DNA of 64,000 nt. Source: Komagataeibacter saccharivorans. Lineage in GTDB: Bacteria; Pseudomonadota; Alphaproteobacteria; Acetobacterales; Acetobacteraceae. Where the stretch lies: positions 62,001 to 126,000 of the forward strand of contig NZ_NKTY01000001.1 in NCBI RefSeq assembly GCF_003207825.1. Direction: 5' to 3'. The translations under genes were made by a program, and so were the position numbers. Of this stretch, positions 58,228 through 64,000 are shown in pieces (the first letter of the stretch is position 1; each line of letters opens with the position of its first letter). The notes under the pieces are model-generated. The model was not told where the DNA came from. It did not search any database and saw only the letters and a list, made by a program, of their open reading frames with translations.

Positions 58228-59319
58228 TCATCCTTTCAGGGGGCTGTCGGCAAGGGTCTGGCCACCGGCCATAATCCTCATGATATGGGGGCTGATCTCA
58301 TGCACCGGCAGGCTGATGCAGGCCGCACCCGCGCGTTCCGCCGCACCGGGCATGCCATGGATGACCGCCGTGCTGCGGTCTTCCACCACCGTATAGCCGC
58401 CGCGGGCGCGGATGCGGCCCAGCCCTTCCACGCCGTCTTCCCCCATGCCGGTCAGCAGCACGCCCAGACCATCGGAGCCAAAGACCTGTGCCACGGAAGA
58501 AAACAGCACGTCCGCCGAAGGGCGCTGCCCCTGTATGCGGGCGCCATCATGCAGCACGATCTCGCCGCGCGTGCCCAGCGTCATGTGCTGGTCGCCCGGC
58601 GCCACCAGAACGCGACCGCGTTCCAGTGGCATCCCGTGCCGCGCCAGCGTGACCGGCAGGGCCACCTGCTGGTCCAGCCATTGCGCGAACCCTTCCATGA
58701 AGGCGTGGCCCATATGCTGCACCAGCACGACCGGCAGCCCGAAATCGGCGGGCAGGTCGCCCAGCACGCGCGCAAAGGCGGTCGGCCCGCCGGTAGAGGC
58801 GGCAAGGGCAAGAATCCGCGGGCGGATATCAAGCGGGCGCGTCCACATGCCCTTATGCCGGAAGGGTTCGGCCTGTAGCAGCCTGCGCCGGATGACCGGC
58901 ACCTGGCTCATGATATAAAGCTGGGTCGCGATCGCATGCGCGCCCGTCCCCCCTGCGGCGCCGCACAGGCCCTGCGGTTTCTCGATCACCGCCAGTGCTC
59001 CCGACCGCAGTGCGTTCATGGATATCCGCGTGGCTTCCCCACCCACCGTATCGCTGACAATGACGATGGGTGTAGGGAAATGCGCCATGATCTGGCGGGT
59101 GGCTTCCAGCCCGTCCATGCCCGGCAGGCAGATATCCATCGAAATCACGTCCGGCCGCAGGAGCGGGACAAGCCGCAGCGCCTCCTCCGCCGTTTCCACG
59201 GCTTCGAGCAGTTCAAGCCGGGGATCGCCCGCGACCACGCGCGTCAGCAGGTGGCGCAGCACCGCCGAATCCTCGACAACCAGCACCCGGCGGGGGCGCT
59301 GGTCCGTGATGGTGCTCAC
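58228..59319 (-). CDS. cheB: Chemotaxis-type protein-glutamate methylesterase CheB
   Basis: A 363-residue response regulator esterase that removes methyl groups from the receptor. Receiver acceptor Asp62 lies in SMDICLPGMDG. The esterase triad is Ser175 (AASTGGPTA), His202 (VQHMGHAF) and Asp295 (GMGEDGVEGL). It starts with GTG overlapping the cheA stop (GTGA) and corresponds to WspF in Wsp-type systems. Confidence 0.94.
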   Translation of the reverse strand: MSTITDQRPRRVLVVEDSAVLRHLLTRVVAGDPRLELLEAVETAEEALRLVPLLRPDVISMDICLPGMDGLEATRQIMAHFPTPIVIVSDTVGGEATRISMNALRSGALAVIEKPQGLCGAAGGTGAHAIATQLYIMSQVPVIRRRLLQAEPFRHKGMWTRPLDIRPRILALAASTGGPTAFARVLGDLPADFGLPVVLVQHMGHAFMEGFAQWLDQQVALPVTLARHGMPLERGRVLVAPGDQHMTLGTRGEIVLHDGARIQGQRPSADVLFSSVAQVFGSDGLGVLLTGMGEDGVEGLGRIRARGGYTVVEDRSTAVIHGMPGAAERAGAACISLPVHEISPHIMRIMAGGQTLADSPLKG

Positions 59320-61418
59320 AACAGGCCCCTGATGGTGTCGATCAGTTCGCCCTGATCGAATTTCTGCTTGGTCAGATAGGCCCGCGCGCCCCCTTCCATG
59401 CCACGGCGCACGTCATCGCCATCATCGCGCGATGTCATCAGCACCACCGGAATGCCCGCCAGATGCGGATCGGCCTGCATGGCCGCCAGTAGCCCAAACC
59501 CGTCCATGCGCGGCATTTCAACATCGGTCACCACCACATCGACATGCCGCGAGGACTGCTGGAGCAGGGCAAGCGCCTCCTCCCCGTCGACAGCCAGACA
59601 GACATCGTAACCGTGGGACTGAAGGATCGTTTTCTGCAATGTCCGGGTCGTGATCGAATCATCCACCACCATCACCAGCGGCGCATGACGCACGGGCACG
59701 ATGGGCGCGGCGCTGTCCACATCGCTGAAGCGTACGACACCGGCATTGCCGCGCAGCCGCCAGCGCGCGAAAAGCCGGTCGGGACTGAGGACGAAAACCG
59801 GCTGGTCGTCGCGTGCCCACGCAATACCGGGCACCAGTTCACTGTCCAGCCCCACGGCGGTCGCATCGGATACCAGCAGGGTGCGCACATCCAGCATCCG
59901 TTCCACCGCGAACCCGCAGCGCACGCCATCGACTTCCATCACCGCCACGCTGACCGCGCCGTCACGGACCGGCAGGGCGGCATCCTCATCCCCCACAAAG
60001 GCGTGGAGGGGGACCAGCGCCACCAGTTCCTCCTCCGCAGGGGGGGCGATCTCGGGGCGGGTTCCATCGGGGGGATGGGGCACCACGCCGAACGGCATGC
60101 CGTTGAGCATGCGGATTTCCTCGCGCCTTATGCGCAGCAGGTGCCGTATGACCCGACCGGGCAGACCCAGCGTCTGGCCTGCGTTTTCCACCAGCAGCAC
60201 GGTGCGCTGCCGCTGGGATACCGGCACGGTCAGGGTTACGGTCGTGCCCGCGGGCTGGCGCTGTTCCATGCGCACGGTGCCGTGCAGTGCGCGCGCCGCC
60301 TCGGCCACGACCGACAGGCCGACCCCGCGCCCGGCCAGACTGTCCGCCTGTCCGCGCGTGGAAAATCCCGGCTCGAACACGCGCGCCAGCAACTGCCGCG
60401 CATCCAGCGGCGCATCGGCATGGACCAGCCCCTGCCCCGCCGCCCGCGCGGCAATGGCGCGCAGGTCCGGGCCGCGCCCGTCATCACTGACCGCAACCTG
60501 CAGCCGCACCCCGGTCAGGGTGACGGAAATGGTGATGTTGAGCCGTTCCGACTTGCCCGCCTTCAGCCGCTGGGCACGGGTTTCATGCCCGTGGACAATG
60601 GCGTTGCGCACCAGGTGGATGACCGGATCGCGCAGCGCCTGCATCACCCGGCGTTCGGTCTGCACCCCCATGCCCGACATGTGCACTTCCACACCGGCTT
60701 CCGGGCCGCCATGTTCGCGCGCGATACGCCGCGCCATGGCCGCAAGCGAACCGAACACGCTTTCGGCGGGCACGAGGGTTACCGCATGCACTTCCTCCCC
60801 CAGCCGCAGCAGCGCGCGGTCGATCTGCCCGGCCATGAGTTCGCGCTCGCGCCCCACCGCCATGAGCCTGCGGGTCATGCGGGCGAATTCGGCCACCGGG
60901 TCGGCGCGCATGTGTTCGGGCGCGTGCATCACCGCGCGCTGGTCCGCCAGCAGGTCCATGACCTGCCCCCACAACCGTTCATGCCGGTCCGCCACCGACA
61001 TGAGATCATGCACGGCGGATGCCAGCGCATCGAGCCGCGCCACCGGCACCTGCACATAGGCCGGATTGTCCACCTGCACGGAAACATCCTCCACCACATC
61101 CGTATCCGGCGGGGCGGAGGTCATGAGCAGGTCGATTTCGTCCAGCGTGTCGGTTATGGCCTTCAGGTCGGCAGCATCCGGCAGCGATCCCGCCGCCAGC
61201 AATGTTGAAAGACGGTTTTCAAGCGTATGGGCCACGCCTTCGACAACCGGCAGTTCCACCGCGCGGGCCGCCCCCTTGAGGGAGTGGACACGACGGAAGA
61301 TTTCCGCAACCGCCCGCGCATCCGGACAGCCCGCCGCCACAATGCCCCGTATGGCGCGGAGATGGTCGCGGTATTCCGCATCGAATACCGCCAGCAGTTC
61401 GTCCCTGAGATTGTCCAC
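59316..61418 (-). CDS. cheA: Hybrid chemosensory kinase CheA-REC
   Basis: A 700-residue kinase. The Hpt domain has His45 in VHSLKGAARAVELP. The ATPase region (about 265-410) includes HLVRNAIVHGHETRA and SDDGRGPDLRA, followed by a CheW-like coupling domain (about 415-555) and a C-terminal receiver (about 580-700, Asp632 in VVTDVEMPRMDG). No clear P2 domain is seen. The Hpt-to-receiver fusion is that of WspE-type kinases. It starts with GTG and follows the receptor gene after ten bases. Confidence 0.94.
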   Translation of the reverse strand: MDNLRDELLAVFDAEYRDHLRAIRGIVAAGCPDARAVAEIFRRVHSLKGAARAVELPVVEGVAHTLENRLSTLLAAGSLPDAADLKAITDTLDEIDLLMTSAPPDTDVVEDVSVQVDNPAYVQVPVARLDALASAVHDLMSVADRHERLWGQVMDLLADQRAVMHAPEHMRADPVAEFARMTRRLMAVGRERELMAGQIDRALLRLGEEVHAVTLVPAESVFGSLAAMARRIAREHGGPEAGVEVHMSGMGVQTERRVMQALRDPVIHLVRNAIVHGHETRAQRLKAGKSERLNITISVTLTGVRLQVAVSDDGRGPDLRAIAARAAGQGLVHADAPLDARQLLARVFEPGFSTRGQADSLAGRGVGLSVVAEAARALHGTVRMEQRQPAGTTVTLTVPVSQRQRTVLLVENAGQTLGLPGRVIRHLLRIRREEIRMLNGMPFGVVPHPPDGTRPEIAPPAEEELVALVPLHAFVGDEDAALPVRDGAVSVAVMEVDGVRCGFAVERMLDVRTLLVSDATAVGLDSELVPGIAWARDDQPVFVLSPDRLFARWRLRGNAGVVRFSDVDSAAPIVPVRHAPLVMVVDDSITTRTLQKTILQSHGYDVCLAVDGEEALALLQQSSRHVDVVVTDVEMPRMDGFGLLAAMQADPHLAGIPVVLMTSRDDGDDVRRGMEGGARAYLTKQKFDQGELIDTIRGLL

Positions 61419-61428
61419 GGCCCGGCCG

Positions 61429-63111
61429 TCAGGTCCGGTAGCGCGCGGAAATGGTCAGGAGCTGCTTGGACAGCTTGCCAAGGTTGCTGGCCGACACCTC
61501 CAGATTACGGGTGCCCGCCGATGTCTGCTGGCTGGCCTGACGGATGCTCTGCAGCGCGGTCATGACCTGCTCGATACCGATCTGCTGCTGGTTGGTTGAC
61601 GCCACGATCTGCTGGAAGGCGTGGACCCCTTCCTCGATCCCGCCGGTCATGCGCTCGATGGTGCGGTAGGCGATGTCGGTCCGCTCCTTGCCCGCCGAGA
61701 CGCGCTTGACCGCTTCTTCCGTCAGCATGACCGATGTGTTGATGCCGCGCTGGATGTCGCCCAGTATGGCGCGCACGTTCTGCGTTGCATCGCGCGACTG
61801 GTCGGCGAGGATCTTCATCTCGGCCGCCACCACGGCGAAGGAGCGGCCATGCTCGCCCGCCGCAGCCGCCTCGATCGCGGCATTGAGTGCGAGCAGGTGC
61901 GAACGCTCCGACAGGTCATTGACGGTGGCGATGATCTCACTGATCGCCTCGGTCCGTTCGGACAGCGCCACGATGTTCGACGCCACCGCTTCGGCCCCGT
62001 CATGGGTATGGGCCATGGCGCGGGCGGTTTCCTCCACCGCTTCCAGCCCGCTGGCTGAACTGTGGACGATCACCTCCGCCGAGGAAATCACTTCCCGCGC
62101 GCGCTTGCTGATCTGAGCGCCGGAATGGGTGATCTCATCCACGGTTGCGGCGGTTTCCTGCACGGCGGCGAACTGTTCTTCCACACTCGCGGCCTGCTGC
62201 TGGGTGGATGCACGGATCTCCGCCACGGCGGCATCAAGGTTCTGGGTGACTTCCCCGCTCTGCCGGGCGATTTCGCGCAGCCCGTCGATCATCCGGTTCA
62301 GTCCCGCCGCAAGGCGCGCGACCTCGTCACGTTCCTCGCCCATGCCGCCAACCTTGGCGCGGGTGGCAAGGTCGCCCTGCCCCACACGTTCCATTACATG
62401 CATGATGGATGATATAGGCTCCATGATCGACCGGCGGGTCCAGAAGGTGACGATCAGCGCCACCACAACCGCGACCCCCATGCCAATGGCAAGCGAACGG
62501 CGGCTGTAATCATAGGATGCCGCCCCCTGCGTTTCCGCCACCTGCACCCCGTGATCCAGCAGGGACGCCGCCCGCCCGACCAGCATGTCGATCGACTGTT
62601 CGCGGCTGTCGATGCGCGATGCCTGCTCGCGCACGCTGTCATCATTCGTCGCCCGCATGGCCTGGAACAGCAGCCCCGCGCCATGGGTATCCATCTGGAA
62701 CTGGCTGGAAATATCACGTAGCTGGCTGGCTACGGTATTGAACATCTCGCGCTGGTCATCGCTGCGGGCAAGGCGTCCGGCCTCTTCCGCGCGTGACAGC
62801 ACGCCTGCCAGCAGCCCTTCTTCCTCGCGCGCCTTTTCGTCCCAGCTTGCAATGGCATCTTCCAGCACGGCAGGCGCGGTCTGGAAATCACGCGCGTAAT
62901 AATGCGCCAGAATGGCGAGACGCCGGGCGACAAGATCGTTTTCGTTCGCACGGATATGGGTCAGTTCACGATAGACCGACAGGTCGCGCGTGACGATGAT
63001 GGTCATTTCATCGCGCACCTCCCGGATCTGCCCCAGCGCGTAGATACCCAGCGATACCAGCAGCAGGACACCGACCATGAAGCCGAACAGCAGGCGATTG
63101 GCGATTGTCAC
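61429..63111 (-). CDS. Membrane methyl-accepting chemotaxis protein
   Basis: A 560-residue receptor. Membrane segments lie at about 8-28 and 206-224, enclosing a four-helix-bundle-type periplasmic domain of about 175 residues. HAMP follows (about 225-280), then the long signalling helices; the hairpin tip reads DLSERSHLLALNAAIEAAAA (about 395-414) instead of the usual IAxQTNLLALNAAIEAARA. There is no C-terminal pentapeptide for CheR docking. It starts with GTG, six bases after cheW. It corresponds to WspA in position. Confidence 0.93.
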   Translation of the reverse strand: MTIANRLLFGFMVGVLLLVSLGIYALGQIREVRDEMTIIVTRDLSVYRELTHIRANENDLVARRLAILAHYYARDFQTAPAVLEDAIASWDEKAREEEGLLAGVLSRAEEAGRLARSDDQREMFNTVASQLRDISSQFQMDTHGAGLLFQAMRATNDDSVREQASRIDSREQSIDMLVGRAASLLDHGVQVAETQGAASYDYSRRSLAIGMGVAVVVALIVTFWTRRSIMEPISSIMHVMERVGQGDLATRAKVGGMGEERDEVARLAAGLNRMIDGLREIARQSGEVTQNLDAAVAEIRASTQQQAASVEEQFAAVQETAATVDEITHSGAQISKRAREVISSAEVIVHSSASGLEAVEETARAMAHTHDGAEAVASNIVALSERTEAISEIIATVNDLSERSHLLALNAAIEAAAAGEHGRSFAVVAAEMKILADQSRDATQNVRAILGDIQRGINTSVMLTEEAVKRVSAGKERTDIAYRTIERMTGGIEEGVHAFQQIVASTNQQQIGIEQVMTALQSIRQASQQTSAGTRNLEVSASNLGKLSKQLLTISARYRT

Positions 63112-63117
63112 GGGATT

Positions 63118-63657
63118 TCACACTCCGACATAACGGGAAGAAAACAGGCGCGCGGGGTCGATGACCGTCAGGCTGCGCCCGTCGGGCAGGCCAACCTGCG
63201 GAAAGCCGGACGGGGTCAGCGGCGCGGGCGTTCCGGCCACGTCCACCGTACCGGCCGCCGATGTGGCCAGAAGGGCGATGCGACCGAGCGGGATACTGGA
63301 AACCGAGCGCAGCAGCAGCATCACGCCCGGCTTTTCCAGCCGCGCCCCACCCAGCAGCACCGACAGGTCGAACACGGTATACAGATCACCCTGATAACCA
63401 TGCACGCCCCGCACGCCGGGGGGACAGTCCGGGCGACGGGGCATATCGCTCCATACCGGATCGGTCACGCGCAGCACGGCATGCAGGTCCACCCCGCACG
63501 CCTGCCCCGCCAGATCAAGCATGACAAGCGGTCGGGCCGCCATGGCATGCCGGTCATCCCCGCCCCGCGCCGCCATGCTGCGCGCGCGGGCATGCATGAC
63601 GCGGCGGGCAAAATCGTCCCGGCCGATGGGCTGCGTCTCCCCGTCATTCCCCATCAC
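63118..63657 (-). CDS. cheW: CheW-like coupling protein
   Basis: A 179-residue adaptor between receptor and CheA. The CheW fold begins near residue 42 (PLVMLDLAGQACGVDLHAVL), with VRGVHGYQGDLYTVFDLSVLLG (split) as the core, and ends in DPARLFSSRYVGV. About 40 residues precede the fold. The start is GTG at 63657 or the adjacent ATG at 63654, overlapping the cheR stop. Confidence 0.88.
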   Translation of the reverse strand: MMGNDGETQPIGRDDFARRVMHARARSMAARGGDDRHAMAARPLVMLDLAGQACGVDLHAVLRVTDPVWSDMPRRPDCPPGVRGVHGYQGDLYTVFDLSVLLGGARLEKPGVMLLLRSVSSIPLGRIALLATSAAGTVDVAGTPAPLTPSGFPQVGLPDGRSLTVIDPARLFSSRYVGV

Positions 63658-64000
63658 GAGGAGACCCGCGCATCCCGCGCCACCGGCATGTCACCGACCT
63701 GCTGCGCCAGCCGGAGCAGACCGCCCGCGGTCAGTCCGCCCCCATCGGGCAGGATCGTGTCGGGCGGGCAGCGGCGCACCAGTGCGATCATCTGCTCGCG
63801 CAGCCTGCGCGCCTGCGCCCGCCCACCGGCTTCTTCCAGCAGGCGGGCGAGGTAGCAATGCGCCATGACATGGTTGCGGCACAGATAGATGACCCGGCGG
63901 AACGATTCTTCCGCCTGCAGGCAGGAACCTTCGCCCCATGCCAGCACGGCGAACAGGAAGTGAATGCTGGCATCGACGGGATTGCGCGCCAGATAGTCAC
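63654..64000 (-). CDS. CheR-type methyltransferase, TPR-containing C-terminal end (cut by the right edge)
   Basis: About 114 C-terminal residues are seen: DYLARNPVDASIHFLFAVLA, then CRNHVMAHCYLARLLEEAGG, a TPR-like helical repeat pair, and a Leu/Arg-rich end. Only the tail is in the window, so the catalytic methyltransferase domain is inferred from the operon position directly before cheW and the receptor, as in the CheR-TPR protein WspC. The frame is open to the window edge. Confidence 0.7.
   Translation of the reverse strand, partial: DYLARNPVDASIHFLFAVLAWGEGSCLQAEESFRRVIYLCRNHVMAHCYLARLLEEAGGRAQARRLREQMIALVRRCPPDTILPDGGGLTAGGLLRLAQQVGDMPVARDARVSS

Noticed and set aside
59544-61208. A 554-codon open frame on the plus strand
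   Set aside because: It lies opposite the well-supported CheA-REC gene, and its His/Arg/Gly-rich composition is typical of an antisense shadow.

Overview
The window is about 62% G+C chromosomal DNA, dense with genes, and reads as an alphaproteobacterium of the family Acetobacteraceae, most likely the Komagataeibacter/Gluconacetobacter group. This is an inference. It rests on the DUF177-rpmF-plsX-fabH-ihfA-merR order, the ffh-rpsP-rimM-trmD-rplS-leuCDB order, a petP/petR-type MarR plus response-regulator pair, a gluconokinase, and a HpnR-type hopanoid C-3 methylase, a trait for which acetic acid bacteria are known. No rRNA, plasmid replication gene or prophage was seen.

Layout. 1-4 kb: the 5' part of fusA, then rpmB, a small conserved protein and an Atm1-type ABC exporter, all on the minus strand. 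4-8.3 kb: Nudix protein, oligopeptidase B and an AI-2E/PerM-type permease (plus). 8.3-12.9 kb: tRNA-Pro(GGG), then DUF177-rpmF-plsX-fabH-ihfA-merR (minus), linking ribosomal protein L32 to fatty-acid and phospholipid initiation. 13-18 kb: bamE, an EnvZ-like kinase, rpsU, then def-coq9-petP-petR. 18-25 kb: leuB, leuD, leuC, and rplS-trmD-rimM-rpsP-ffh. 25-33.7 kb: a Spy/CpxP-like protein, pstCAB without pstS or phoU, a nucleoside-hydrolase homologue behind a two-gene ABC importer, rnhA, thrB and ispH. 33.9-38.5 kb: a lipoprotein, an OPT-family transporter and an M3 oligopeptidase, which could form a peptide uptake and breakdown set. 38.5-47.8 kb: RlmM-like methyltransferase, DUF423, DUF4142, cobalamin adenosyltransferase, gluconokinase, two unknown genes, two tandem aminotransferases, gluQ and an HNH endonuclease.

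48-51.8 kb is the most accessory-looking part. It holds the hpnR gene behind three copies of a 9-bp repeat, a degenerate IS630-family transposase, about 780 bases with no recognisable gene, and a small copper-chaperone-like gene. Two other AT-rich pockets lie at 39.95-40.3 kb and 42.19-42.42 kb; the second contains a headless coding remnant.

52-54.3 kb holds sufE and hslVU. From 54.3 kb to the right edge runs a tightly packed minus-strand operon: cheR (TPR end only, cut by the window), cheW, a membrane chemoreceptor, a CheA-REC hybrid kinase, cheB, and two further multi-domain histidine kinases. It resembles a Wsp/alternative-cellular-function chemosensory pathway. In the place where a diguanylate cyclase would be expected there is a PleD-like REC-REC stem fused to a histidine kinase, followed by a REC-PAS-kinase-REC protein. 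This is the strongest candidate here for an unusual system, together with the nucleoside-hydrolase homologue that has lost its metal-binding aspartate motif beside an ABC importer with no binding protein.
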